Shown here: positions 26,854 to 35,360 of the stretch, in pieces
Position numbering within the stretch: the first letter of the stretch is position 1
Layout: every line of letters begins with the position of its first letter
Source of the DNA: Palsa-1439 sp050010195
GTDB lineage: Bacteria; Verrucomicrobiota; Verrucomicrobiia; Palsa-1439
Length of the DNA: 64,000 bases
NCBI GenBank assembly: GCA_050010195.1
Contig: JBEKLM010000011.1
Span: forward strand, 34,753-98,752
Reading direction: 5' to 3'
Position numbers and translations under genes: made by a program
Notes under the pieces: generated by a model
Seen by the model: only the letters and a program-made list of their open reading frames with translations
The model's database searches: none
Told to the model about the DNA's origin: nothing

Positions 26854-26867
26854 TTTATAATTATTAG
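26854..26867. promoter_or_regulatory. Candidate operator, copy 6, in the lacI-type divergent region
   Basis: TTTATAATTATTAG contains the full ATAATTAT core and matches 11 of 14 positions of the 14242 site. It sits four bases upstream of the dehydrogenase start codon and about 90 bases ahead of the regulator gene. This geometry suits repression of the operon and autoregulation. Confidence 0.55.
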
Positions 26868-26956
26868 GTTTTCCCAACGTTTGCAAGTGAAAAATTTGAA
26901 ACACCGCCCGGCGCTTTCTGCTTTCAACCACAGCCTCATTGGTTTACATTCGGATT

Positions 26957-27997
26957 GTGAAGAAGAAAGAGAGCGTTTCCCAGCAACGCATTGCCCAGGA
27001 CTTGGGCGTTTCGCAGGCATTGGTGTCCATGGTGCTGAACGGGATGCGGCAGAACATCAGCGCGGATTCCTATCAGCGGATTTGGGACCACGCTCTCCGG
27101 ATCGGCTATCGGCCCAAGGGCATGCAGCTCAATGGCAACGGCGCCCTGATCACGAATGTGGGATTCATTTTGCGCAGCGGGCTGCGGTTGCACACCCAGA
27201 GCAATTTCTTCAGCCACGTGCAACACGGGTTGCATACCGGCTTGCTGGCGCGCGGTTACCACTCGGTGTTTCTCGGATCCGAAGACGACCTTGGCACCCG
27301 CACCGTGCAACAAAAGCTTCGGCAAAACCAGGTCTTCGGCCTCGCCGTGCTCGGAGAGGTCGACATCAAATTCCTGAAAGCCATTAAAGCGGTGCAGCCG
27401 AATCTGGTAGCCGTCTCCGTGAGCTACCCCGGAATCTGCCATTCGGTGATGGCGAACGAGGATCAGGCATTGAGTTTTCTGGTAGACCATCTGACAGAGC
27501 TGGGGCACCGCCGGTTTGCCTGGATCGCGGGTGACAAAGGGCTTCATTACAATATCCGCCGGCACGCAGGATTGATTGAGGCGCTAAATCGGCACGACTT
27601 GAAACTGGCCGACAAATTCATTGTGAATGTGGACCTCGGCGACCGCCTCAGTGGATGGAAAGCGGGCGAAATCATGCTTGGCCAAATCTCGCGCAAGAAT
27701 TTTCCTACGGCTTGGATTTGCGCCAACGGATTGATGGCCCGTGGGGTGATTAATTGTCTGATGCAAAACGGGTGGCGCGTGCCGGAGGAAATCAGCGTGG
27801 TCGCCGTGGATGCCACGCGCGTTTGCGAGGAGGAACATCCCAAAATCACGGGTGCGCATGCCGACCCCGAGAAGATTGGAGTGACCGCCGCCGAGTTGTT
27901 GCTGAGGCGCGCCGCCTCCGAGGACGAAAGTCTCATGGATGTGCTTCTTGCGTCGAGTTTAACGGTCAGAGAAACCTCCGCGAAAGCCCCGGGGTGA
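26957..27997 (+). CDS. LacI-family transcriptional regulator
   Basis: DNA-binding repressor of about 346 residues. The N-terminal HTH (QQRIAQDLGVSQALVSMVLNG) is typical, followed by a periplasmic-binding-protein-like effector domain (MANEDQALSFLVDHLTELGH; FAWIAGDKGLHYN; WICANGLMARGVI; ISVVAVDATRVCEEEHPKI). The GTG at 26957 gives the usual short arm before the helix; a TTG at 26939 is also possible. Neither has a clear ribosome-binding site. It is divergent from the dehydrogenase operon and is the only LacI-type gene in the window, so it is the best candidate reader of the palindromic sites at 68, 1470, 14242, 22308, 22702 and 26854. The effector is probably a sugar acid or oligouronide. Confidence 0.85.
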   Translation: MKKKESVSQQRIAQDLGVSQALVSMVLNGMRQNISADSYQRIWDHALRIGYRPKGMQLNGNGALITNVGFILRSGLRLHTQSNFFSHVQHGLHTGLLARGYHSVFLGSEDDLGTRTVQQKLRQNQVFGLAVLGEVDIKFLKAIKAVQPNLVAVSVSYPGICHSVMANEDQALSFLVDHLTELGHRRFAWIAGDKGLHYNIRRHAGLIEALNRHDLKLADKFIVNVDLGDRLSGWKAGEIMLGQISRKNFPTAWICANGLMARGVINCLMQNGWRVPEEISVVAVDATRVCEEEHPKITGAHADPEKIGVTAAELLLRRAASEDESLMDVLLASSLTVRETSAKAPG

Positions 27998-28126
27998 GCT
28001 CCGCATCCTTGCAGGTCAAGGAGTGATCCGACCCGTCGCGGTCAAGGCTATCGGAGTTGCTTTCCAGCATGCCGTATTCTGCGTTTCCGCTTGCCCGACA
28101 ATTGTTGACGACATACAGTCGGCCAC

Positions 28127-29563
28127 ATGAATGTGCCGGCCACCTTTTTGAGAAAAGTTCTCTCTTCATTGATCGCTTTTTGCCTGTGTTCCAGCATGAC
28201 TCTCGCGGCGTTGCCCGTAGATATTACTCTTGATCCAAAATCTCCCGGCGCAACGATCCCGTCCGATTTCATTGGGCTAAGTTATGAAATGTCGTTGGTC
28301 GACCCGGCCACGAACGGTGAATATTTTTTCAGCCCAGCGAACAAGTCATTGGTCAGAATGTTCCAGATACTGGGGATTCAAAGTCTACGGGTTGGCGGCA
28401 ATACGGCGGAACGGGACACTGTGAAGATTCCGGACAAGGCTGACATTGACAGCCTGTTTGGTTTTGCCCGGGCGGCGGGCATCAAAGTCATTTACACCCT
28501 CCGACTGAACGGAAACAACCCGGTGGATGCCGCCAAAACAGCCAAATACATAATGGACAACTATCGGTCCGAACTTACCTGCTTCGCCCTCGGAAACGAA
28601 TCCGACAAGCTGTTCAAAGACTCGCAAGCCTATAACCAGGCGGTCAGTAATTACATGGCGGTAATCAGCGCCGCCACCAATGCTCCCGAGGCCGTGTTTT
28701 GCGGTCCGAGCACGATGCACAAAGACGTTCAGTGGGCGAACGATTTTGCCAGAGAGTTCGCGCACAACAAACATGTCCTGATGGTCACGCAACATGAATA
28801 TCCGGGGGGAAGTGGTCGCGCAGCCACCAATGCCGTGGCGGCCTGTGAAAAATTGCTCTCTGCAAGTCTTTTCAGCGTCTATCAAAAACTATACGACACA
28901 TTTGTTCCCACGGTGCTGGCTTCTGGAATGCAATATCGGTTGGAAGAGGCCAACAGCTACTCCAATGGCGGCGCCTCCGGCTCCAGCGATGCGTTCGCCT
29001 CCGCGTTGTGGGCACTGGATTACCTGTATTGGTGGGCCAATCACGGCGCCGCGGGGATAAACTTTCACACGGGCGGCTACGTGGACAGCGCGCGGCCTAC
29101 GGAACCTCAAAGGTATGTCGTGTTTTGGAATTCCGTGGAAGGGTTTGCGGTACGACCGCTGGGGTATGGGATCAAGGCATTTGATCTGGGTTGTCACGGT
29201 CAATTGATCCCCGTCCATTTCACGTCCAACACCGATCAAATCAACCTGACCGTGTATGGCGTGCGATCCAACAACGGCAGCCTGTACATCACGCTCATCA
29301 ACAAGGAGACCGCGCGATCACGTGATGCGAACGTCACCATCGCACCCGGCAATCCATATACTCGTAGACAGGTGATGTTCCTGACCGCACCCGGCAGCGA
29401 TATCACCGCCACTGCGGGTGTGACGTTAGGTGGAGCGTCAATTCAAGATAACGGCAGTTGGCCTGGCAAGTGGACTTCTTTGTCCACCCCTTTCAACAAA
29501 GGACAGTTTTCAGTGAAAGTGCCGGTGTCGTCGGCCGCCGTCATCCAATTGACCAACGAATGA
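28127..29563 (+). CDS. GH79-like glycoside hydrolase (beta-glucuronidase type)
   Basis: A secreted 478-residue enzyme with a signal peptide (about 1-28), a (beta/alpha)8 barrel and a C-terminal beta-sandwich like those of GH79 beta-glucuronidases/heparanase-type enzymes. The acid/base Glu is probably Glu158 in ALGNESD and the nucleophile Glu274 in LEEANSYSNGG (an E-x-N-S motif). LRVGGNTAE near residues 87-95 and HTGGYVDSARP are also family-like. It would release glucuronic acid or a related uronate from oligosaccharides. A TTGACG hexamer sits about 20 bases upstream of the ATG. No copy of the 14-bp operator precedes it. Confidence 0.8.
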   Translation: MNVPATFLRKVLSSLIAFCLCSSMTLAALPVDITLDPKSPGATIPSDFIGLSYEMSLVDPATNGEYFFSPANKSLVRMFQILGIQSLRVGGNTAERDTVKIPDKADIDSLFGFARAAGIKVIYTLRLNGNNPVDAAKTAKYIMDNYRSELTCFALGNESDKLFKDSQAYNQAVSNYMAVISAATNAPEAVFCGPSTMHKDVQWANDFAREFAHNKHVLMVTQHEYPGGSGRAATNAVAACEKLLSASLFSVYQKLYDTFVPTVLASGMQYRLEEANSYSNGGASGSSDAFASALWALDYLYWWANHGAAGINFHTGGYVDSARPTEPQRYVVFWNSVEGFAVRPLGYGIKAFDLGCHGQLIPVHFTSNTDQINLTVYGVRSNNGSLYITLINKETARSRDANVTIAPGNPYTRRQVMFLTAPGSDITATAGVTLGGASIQDNGSWPGKWTSLSTPFNKGQFSVKVPVSSAAVIQLTNE

Positions 29564-29904
29564 AATCCGCGCATCTCTACTGCATGAAGTCAAACGAAGG
29601 CCCAGACTTGACGTGACTTAGAGCCTATCCCAAAACCCAGGTTTTGGCGGAAATCCTCGGAATTCAAGTCGCGGCACGCGGTTTTAAGATGGGCTCTTAG
29701 TTTTATCGAGCCACAGGGAGTATTCGTCCGGAGCCAGGGGAAAGGCTGCCGCCGCCCTTGGCGTGCCACACATAACGCGGCGGCTGGTGTTATCGCCGTC
29801 CACCCTTAGCCCGGAAAGGGTGACCAGCCACGAGGATCGGATCAGGCTTCACCCTTGACTTCACTCAGAGGTACGCCGTCCGCTTCGGAACCCGCAGACC
29901 ATCG
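29564..29904. other. Intergenic region with a MITE-like element
   Basis: About 340 bases between convergent genes. It holds the 76-bp inverted-repeat element at 29621-29696; the remainder shows no supported gene. Confidence 0.55.
29621..29696. mobile_element. MITE-like inverted-repeat element, 76 bp
   Basis: The left end GAGCCTATCCCAAAACC and the right end (read on the other strand, GAGCCCATCTTAAAACC) match at 14 of 17 positions. Both ends are flanked by TTA (29618-29620 and 29697-29699), consistent with a 3-bp target-site duplication. An internal hairpin (CCAAAACC/GGTTTTGG) adjoins the left arm. It encodes nothing and would need a transposase in trans. Confidence 0.6.
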
Positions 29905-31200
29905 TTACGCGGCCGGCTCGAACTGGGTGCGCAACGCCCAGAGGCCGAGCGCGGGATTGCTGATGTAGAAAATCTCCTCGCCGTCCGGCAGGCGGTTGAA
30001 ACCGTCCTTCAGGGTTTCGGGTTGATAACGCTTGACGATCGCGTCGAGGTTGCCGGCCTCAAATCCGACCGAGTGAATCTCGTCGGCGCTGAGGCCGGGG
30101 CCGGGACAGTAGGTAATCTTGAACCGGCCTTCGCTGGAGCCGTGGATAAAGTGCGCCGCGGCGCTGAGGTTGTTCTGCAGCTCCGCGTTGGCTTTGACCG
30201 CCGCCAATGTGGCCGGCGTGCCCCGGTACCCGTACTTGCGAATGAGCCGGTCGATCTCGGCGTCTTCGCCAAACTCTTTCAGACCCGGGGCGAGAATGAT
30301 CAGTTCCCCGCCGTCGGCCATCGCCATCCGGGTGCGGTAAATCGCTTTGTTGCCGAGCCAGGTGCTCTTGAATTCGTGCGGATCGAGATAGACGAGCACT
30401 TTCCGCAACGGCTTGTCGAGCAGGTCGAGGTTGACCTTTTGCGACAGCCGCGCGCCAATCGTAAACGTCTCCACGTCGTTGCCGATGTACAACCCGCGCA
30501 TGATCATGCCGTTGCCGGTTTTATTCTTCTCCATAACGGTGAGCACATACACAATCGGAAGATCGCGCAGGAACATGTCGGCGCCGTAATTGAACAGGCG
30601 GCGGACCGGCGTGTCGATCCGGCCCATCATCCGCTCCATGCCGTAGGCGGCACCCAGAAAATGCGATTTGTTGATCGTGTCCGCGCCGCCCGCGCCGGTC
30701 AGGATGTTCTTGGTGTAATTGGCGATGCCGACGACTTCGTGCGGGACGAGTTGACCGACGGACAGGATCAGGTCGTACCCCGCGAACAACCGCTGGCTGA
30801 CTTCGATGCGCACGTCGTAGTCCACGAGGCCACCCGACCACTCCCGCACCTTCTGGCCGGGAACGTCGCCGACGTGACGGATGCCCTTGCGCCAGTCGTG
30901 CACCTTGAATCGGTCCAACGGAATCTTGTCGCCGAACATCATACGCAGCTGTTTTTCCGTCATCGGCGTATGCGTGCCGAGCGTCGGCATGATGTCCACT
31001 TCGACCTTCCCCGCCAGCAGTTCGTACAGCAGGTCGGTCAGCTCTCCGGCATTGGAATTCAGCCGCGTATGGTCCGGTGGCAGCACCAGCACCTTGCGCG
31101 GCGTTTTACCGAGGACTTTGAGTGCTTGCGCCAGCGCCTCGCGCTTGTCCGCAGTGGTGATGTTGTCGTTGACCCCGCCGCGTGCAAAGTATGTAGCCAT
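29905..31200 (-). CDS. LarA-family nickel-pincer racemase-like protein
   Basis: A 431-residue protein of the lactate-racemase (LarA/DUF2088) family. It has PPDHTR (about 41-46), LGTHTPM (74-80), and His154, Lys164 and His180. These have the same 10- and 16-residue spacing as the LarA His174/Lys184/His200 set that holds and uses the nickel-pincer nucleotide. LarA relatives racemise or epimerise various 2-hydroxyacids. Among uronate and KDG genes the substrate may be an aldonate or other sugar acid rather than lactate; this is inference. No larB/larC/larE cofactor genes are visible here. It lies 159 bases after the kinase gene on the same strand. Confidence 0.8.
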   Translation of the reverse strand: MATYFARGGVNDNITTADKREALAQALKVLGKTPRKVLVLPPDHTRLNSNAGELTDLLYELLAGKVEVDIMPTLGTHTPMTEKQLRMMFGDKIPLDRFKVHDWRKGIRHVGDVPGQKVREWSGGLVDYDVRIEVSQRLFAGYDLILSVGQLVPHEVVGIANYTKNILTGAGGADTINKSHFLGAAYGMERMMGRIDTPVRRLFNYGADMFLRDLPIVYVLTVMEKNKTGNGMIMRGLYIGNDVETFTIGARLSQKVNLDLLDKPLRKVLVYLDPHEFKSTWLGNKAIYRTRMAMADGGELIILAPGLKEFGEDAEIDRLIRKYGYRGTPATLAAVKANAELQNNLSAAAHFIHGSSEGRFKITYCPGPGLSADEIHSVGFEAGNLDAIVKRYQPETLKDGFNRLPDGEEIFYISNPALGLWALRTQFEPAA

Positions 31201-31359
31201 GTTGGTTCCTCAGAGATTGATCACCGGCCAGCAGAAGTAAACTACACGCGGCAAGTGCCGATTACAAGCGAACCGAATCGCATGAACGGGCACGGACGCA
31301 TAATGCTACGTCGATTACCTTATACGTGCCGCGGCTCGAACCCCGATGCACCAAGCTGC

Positions 31360-32439
31360 TTACCGCTGCACGCGCGCGTTGCCCTTCCAGATGCTCCAAA
31401 TCTGATCTTCATCGGCGGGCTGCGCGTAGTCGGTCAGCAGCGTCGTCGCCAGCGCGCCGCTGGCCCAGCCGAACTGGACCCACTTCTCGGGTTCCCATCC
31501 CTTGAGGATCGCGTAGAGCATGCCGCCGACAAACCCGTCGCCGCCGCCGATGCGGTCCAGGACCGTGATGTCGCGGGGCTCGACGACGTGCCAGTCCTTG
31601 CCCGCGGCCATGATCGCGCCCCACAGGTGGTGGTTCGTATCGACGACTTCGCGAAGCGTCGTGGCGAACGTCGAAGCGTTCGGATACGCTTTCTTCACGC
31701 GTTGGATCATCCCCTTGAAGCCGTCAATCTTTGACGTGAGGCCCTTGCCGCCCGCTTCGGGACCCTTGATGCCGAGGCAAAGCTGGAAGTCCTCCTCGTT
31801 GCCGACCAGAATGTCCGACACGCTTGCGATCTCGGCGAAGATGGCGGCGAGTTCCTTCTCGCGGCCCTTCCAGAACGACGCGCGGTAGTTCAGGTCAAAC
31901 GAAATCCTGGTTCCGTGTTTCTTCGCCGCCCGCGCGAGTTCCAGGCAGAACGTCCCCGTTTCGGGCGACAGCGCGCCGATCAGGCCCGACAGGTGGACGA
32001 TCTGAACGCCTTCCGTGCCGAAGATCCGGTCCAGATCAAAATCTTTCACGTTCAGCGTCCGGCCGACTTCGCCGGCGCGATCGTTCCACACACGGGGTCC
32101 GCGCGACCCGTAACCGCTGTCGGCGATATTGAACTGATGCCGATAGCCCCACGGGCCGCCCTGCGGAACCTCGACGCCTTCGTAGTCCATGTGGCGGCTC
32201 TGGAGGTTGTCCTTGATAACCTGCGCGATCGGACTGCCCTTGACGAATGTCGTCAGGACTTTCACTCGCAGACCCAGAAACGACGCCACGCTGGCCACGT
32301 TCGTCTCCGCACTGGTGGCCTGCATGATGTACGAACTCGCGGCGTGGACGGGCTGCCCGTTGGGGGGCGTAATCCGGATCCCCATGCTCGTGGGCACGAC
32401 CAGCGCATACTTGCAATTCTTCTTCAGTTCAATCTTCAT
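31360..32439 (-). CDS. PfkB-family sugar kinase, likely KDG kinase
   Basis: Ribokinase/PfkB-fold carbohydrate kinase of 359 residues. It has the substrate-side AETNVASVASFLGL, NYRASFW, the VGNEEDF stretch and the C-terminal signature DRIGGGDGFVGGM with the catalytic Asp of the anion hole. Overall it resembles 2-dehydro-3-deoxygluconate kinases, which convert KDG to KDPG. In this window KDG would come from alginate through DEH reduction, or from glucuronate through mannonate. The gene is upstream of the LarA-like gene. Sequence alone cannot exclude a fructokinase or another sugar kinase. Confidence 0.8.
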   Translation of the reverse strand: MKIELKKNCKYALVVPTSMGIRITPPNGQPVHAASSYIMQATSAETNVASVASFLGLRVKVLTTFVKGSPIAQVIKDNLQSRHMDYEGVEVPQGGPWGYRHQFNIADSGYGSRGPRVWNDRAGEVGRTLNVKDFDLDRIFGTEGVQIVHLSGLIGALSPETGTFCLELARAAKKHGTRISFDLNYRASFWKGREKELAAIFAEIASVSDILVGNEEDFQLCLGIKGPEAGGKGLTSKIDGFKGMIQRVKKAYPNASTFATTLREVVDTNHHLWGAIMAAGKDWHVVEPRDITVLDRIGGGDGFVGGMLYAILKGWEPEKWVQFGWASGALATTLLTDYAQPADEDQIWSIWKGNARVQR

Positions 32440-32563
32440 CGGATGCTCCTTTCACTAATTCGTAGAGGTTGTGTATTCAACTTTGTTGAGTGAACAATTC
32501 AATCGACGCCGAACGTCAGAGATAGCCGACGCGGGCGATAGCCTGCGTTGGCTCGTCGCATTG

Positions 32564-32969
32564 TTAGCCCTTCTTTGCATAGTGTCTCGCGGGAGACCAC
32601 GCGTCTCGTCGCTGGCATGGCTCGCTGATCTTCTTCTGAGCGGTGCCTACAACGAAAAGGTGCTCAATTGCATGCCAGAACTCTTCTTCGCTGAGAATCG
32701 ATTTTCATATCATTCACGATGCGGGTCTCGACGACAATCTTCGCAGGCTGCTTCGGATAACTGACGTGCTCGACCGAAGGATAGAGCGGATGAGTGTCAG
32801 GCAGCGTGGGATCCAGCAGCAGATCGCTGTAGTAGCCTCTTACTTCCCCACGCTTAACGCGCTGCCGCAGCACTGCACGGCGTCGATGTCCCGCAGATGG
32901 CCTTCCGCGCTTACACCACACTTCCCATGCGGCAGGAAGGGGCTCGTTATCATTCGTAGGAGGCTGCAT
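32564..32969 (-). pseudogene. Frameshifted remnant of an unrecognised gene
   Basis: The first frame from 32969 reads KRGEVRGYYSDLLLDPTLPD, HPLYPSVEHVSYP and VETRIVNDMK. The neighbouring frame then continues smoothly as SILSEEEFWHAIEHLFVVGT and ends at 32564. The switch falls at a run of A residues, suggesting a one-base indel. The composition looks protein-coding across the join. I do not recognise the family. Confidence 0.45.
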
Positions 32970-33004
32970 GGCTCACTTGGGCTAACATTGTTAATCGCAC
33001 AAAC

Positions 33005-33661
33005 TCAGCTTGTCATAACGCGGGACGCAATGGTGAATCGAGTTGCCGTGCGGCCCGGCGTTCGTGGACGGCTGTATCTTGTTTTCCTACGCACCGCATA
33101 CCGGACTTTGCCTTCCTTCACTTGAAACCCGATTTCCTTCTTGGGCGGTGCAGGCAGGGCAGGTGGATCAATGAGGTCTAGTACTCGTTGGAGGACGGAG
33201 ACGATAGCGGCATCGTGGACGCCCAAGCGTTCCTTCAGCTCCTTCTCCAGCGCGGCGAGCTTGCGGGCCAACTCCCGATTGTCCGACAACATGGCGCGCA
33301 TCCTTACGAACGCCCGCACAACGAACACGCTCATCTGCGCCGCCCGCTTGCTGTTGAGGACGTTGGCCGCCATCACGGCGCCGTGCTCGGTGAAGGCCCA
33401 CGTCGGTTTGCGGCGGCCACCGTGCTCCAAACTTGAAGTTCCAATTTGGAACTTCAAGTTTGCAACCTCTTGCCGGGTAAGCAGAAACACAAAGTCATCC
33501 GGGAAGCGATCGCGGTTGCGTTTCACCGCTTTGTTTAGATTTCTGGTCAAGACGCCGTACACTGCGGCGAGGTCAGAGTCGAGCATGACCCGCTGCCCAC
33601 GCACCGTGAAGATGCGCTCTTCGATGCGTTCCATGGGTGCCGCCAACAACTTGTCTTTCAC
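33005..33661 (-). CDS. ORF6N-domain protein
   Basis: A 218-residue protein with an N-terminal ORF6N (KilA-N-related) DNA-binding domain. Features are IFTVRGQRVMLDSDLAAVYG, NLNKAVKRNRDRFPDDFVF, LTRQEVANLKFQ and WAFTEHGAVMAANVLNS. A helical region and a basic C-terminal tail (KEIGFQVKEGKVRYAVRRK) follow. Such genes derive from phages and are common as isolated genes in Verrucomicrobiota and Bacteroidota; their cellular role is uncertain. The gene contains a perfect 16-bp inverted repeat. It stands alone between the kinase and gnd, so it is probably an acquired passenger. Confidence 0.85.
   Translation of the reverse strand: MKDKLLAAPMERIEERIFTVRGQRVMLDSDLAAVYGVLTRNLNKAVKRNRDRFPDDFVFLLTRQEVANLKFQIGTSSLEHGGRRKPTWAFTEHGAVMAANVLNSKRAAQMSVFVVRAFVRMRAMLSDNRELARKLAALEKELKERLGVHDAAIVSVLQRVLDLIDPPALPAPPKKEIGFQVKEGKVRYAVRRKTRYSRPRTPGRTATRFTIASRVMTS
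33429..33461. repeat. Perfect 16-bp inverted repeat inside the ORF6N gene
   Basis: AAACTTGAAGTTCCAA, one T, then its exact reverse complement. It falls in the coding region for NLKFQIGTSSLE of the ORF6N domain. A 33-base perfect hairpin is unusual inside a coding sequence and could be a binding site, a recombination target or an RNA structure. Confidence 0.8.
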
Positions 33662-33679
33662 GCCGGTCCTTCTCGGCTT

Positions 33680-35137
33680 CTACACCGTATACGTCTGTGA
33701 GGTGGTCGTTCCACCGCGGCCGGTCCAATTCGTGTGGAAGGCCTGGCCGCGCGGTTTGTCCACGCGTTCGTAGGTGTGGGCGCCGAAGTAGTCGCGCAAG
33801 GCCTGCAACAGGTTGGCCGGCAACCGGTCGCTCCGGTAGCCGTCGAAGTACGCCAGCGCCGAACCCAGACACGGCGTCGGGATGCCGAGCTGCGCACCCT
33901 TGACGATGACGCGGCGCCAGGCGGCCTGCCGGCTGCCCACGGCCTTCTTGAAAAACTTGTCGAGCAACAGGTTGACCAGATCAGGATTGCGCTTGAAGGC
34001 CTTCTTGATGTCACCGAGGAACGCCGAGCGGATGATACAACCACCCCGCCACATCAGCGCGATGCCGCCGTAGTTGAGGTTCCATTTGTACGTTCTGGCG
34101 GCGGCGCGCATGAGCTGGTAGCCCTGCGCGTAACTGACGATCTTCGACGCATACAACGCGGCGCGGAGATCGTTGACGAACTTCGCCTTGTCGCCCGTGA
34201 ACTTCCTGACCTTGGGCTTGATCTCCAAGGAAGCCGCAATGCGTTCCTCTTTGACCGCGGACAGACACCGGGCAAACACCGCTTCGCCAATCAACGTCAG
34301 CGGCATCCCGTCGTCGAGCGCGGCGACCACCGTCCACTTGCCGGTGCCCTTCTGGCCGGCGGCGTCGAGGATCAGGTCCACGACTTCCTGGCCTTGTTCG
34401 TCCTTGTAGCCCAGGACGTCGCGCGTGATCTCGATGAGATAACTGTCGAGTTCGCCCGTATTCCATTCGGCGAAGACGTCGTGCATTTCCTGGTTGGTCA
34501 TGCCGAGGCCGCGCTTCATCAGGTCGTAGGTCTCACAGATCATCTGCATGTCGCCATACTCGATGCCGTTGTGGACCATCTTGACGAAATGGCCTGCGCC
34601 GTTTTCACCGACCCAGTCGCAGCACGGTTCGCCATCGGGTGTGCGGGCGCAGATCGCCTGGAAAATGTTTTTCACCAGCGGCCACGCGGCGGGGCTGCCG
34701 CCGGGCATCAGGGACGGGCCTTTCAGCGCGCCTTCCTCGCCGCCCGACACGCCCGTGCCGATGTAGAGCAATCCCTTGCTCTCGACGTACTGGGTGCGGC
34801 GGATGGTGTCGGGGAAATGGCTGTTGCCGCCGTCGATCAGGATGTCGCCGTGTTCGAGGAGCGGCACCAATTGGTCGATCAATTCGTCCACCGCCTGGCC
34901 GGCCTTGACGAGCATGATGATTTTGCGCGGGCGTTTCAGCGAGCCGACGAATTCCGGCAGGGAGTGCGCGCCGAAGAACTTCTTCCCCTGGGCGCGCCCG
35001 TTGATAAAGTTGTCCACCTTCGAGGTCGTGCGGTTGAACACGGAGATGGGGAACCCTTTGCTTTCGATGTTGAGGGCGAGGTTCTCGCCCATGACAGCCA
35101 GGCCGATCAGGCCGATTTCAGATTGTGGTGTGGTCAT
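33680..35137 (-). CDS. gnd: 6-phosphogluconate dehydrogenase, decarboxylating
   Basis: Cytoplasmic oxidative pentose-phosphate enzyme: 6-phosphogluconate + NADP+ (or NAD+) gives ribulose 5-phosphate + CO2. The 485-residue length is normal. Motifs include GLIGLAVMGENLALNIESKG, FNRTTSKVDNF, IDGGNSHFPDT and SGGEEGALKGPSLMPGG. The catalytic Lys region (GHFVKMVHNGIEYGDM) and the C-terminal tail (AHTYERVDKPRGQAFHTNW) are also present. It lies among uronate-catabolic genes and could channel gluconate-type intermediates. About 220 bases separate it from the SDR gene upstream. Confidence 0.95.
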   Translation of the reverse strand: MTTPQSEIGLIGLAVMGENLALNIESKGFPISVFNRTTSKVDNFINGRAQGKKFFGAHSLPEFVGSLKRPRKIIMLVKAGQAVDELIDQLVPLLEHGDILIDGGNSHFPDTIRRTQYVESKGLLYIGTGVSGGEEGALKGPSLMPGGSPAAWPLVKNIFQAICARTPDGEPCCDWVGENGAGHFVKMVHNGIEYGDMQMICETYDLMKRGLGMTNQEMHDVFAEWNTGELDSYLIEITRDVLGYKDEQGQEVVDLILDAAGQKGTGKWTVVAALDDGMPLTLIGEAVFARCLSAVKEERIAASLEIKPKVRKFTGDKAKFVNDLRAALYASKIVSYAQGYQLMRAAARTYKWNLNYGGIALMWRGGCIIRSAFLGDIKKAFKRNPDLVNLLLDKFFKKAVGSRQAAWRRVIVKGAQLGIPTPCLGSALAYFDGYRSDRLPANLLQALRDYFGAHTYERVDKPRGQAFHTNWTGRGGTTTSQTYTV

Positions 35138-35360
35138 TGTCAGTTTCCTTGGTTGAAAATGCTAGTATTCCGTCAGCTTTCCTCTGCCGGTATCCGCACC
35201 CTTTCGGGCGCGCCGGCTGAAGCCTGCGGCCACGGGACGACCCATCCAATCCACCGTGTCGCGACACCCAGTTAGCCACAAATCCACACGGATGAACACC
35301 AATGATTCGTAGCAATTCGTGTCCACCCGCAGCCGCGATTACGTCTTCCGACAGGTTCCG

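Noticed and set aside
35273..35325. Sequence around CCACAAATCCACACGGATGA, resembling widespread intergenic repeats
   Set aside because: Only one copy in the window and no clear boundary; I could not support it as a defined repeat.
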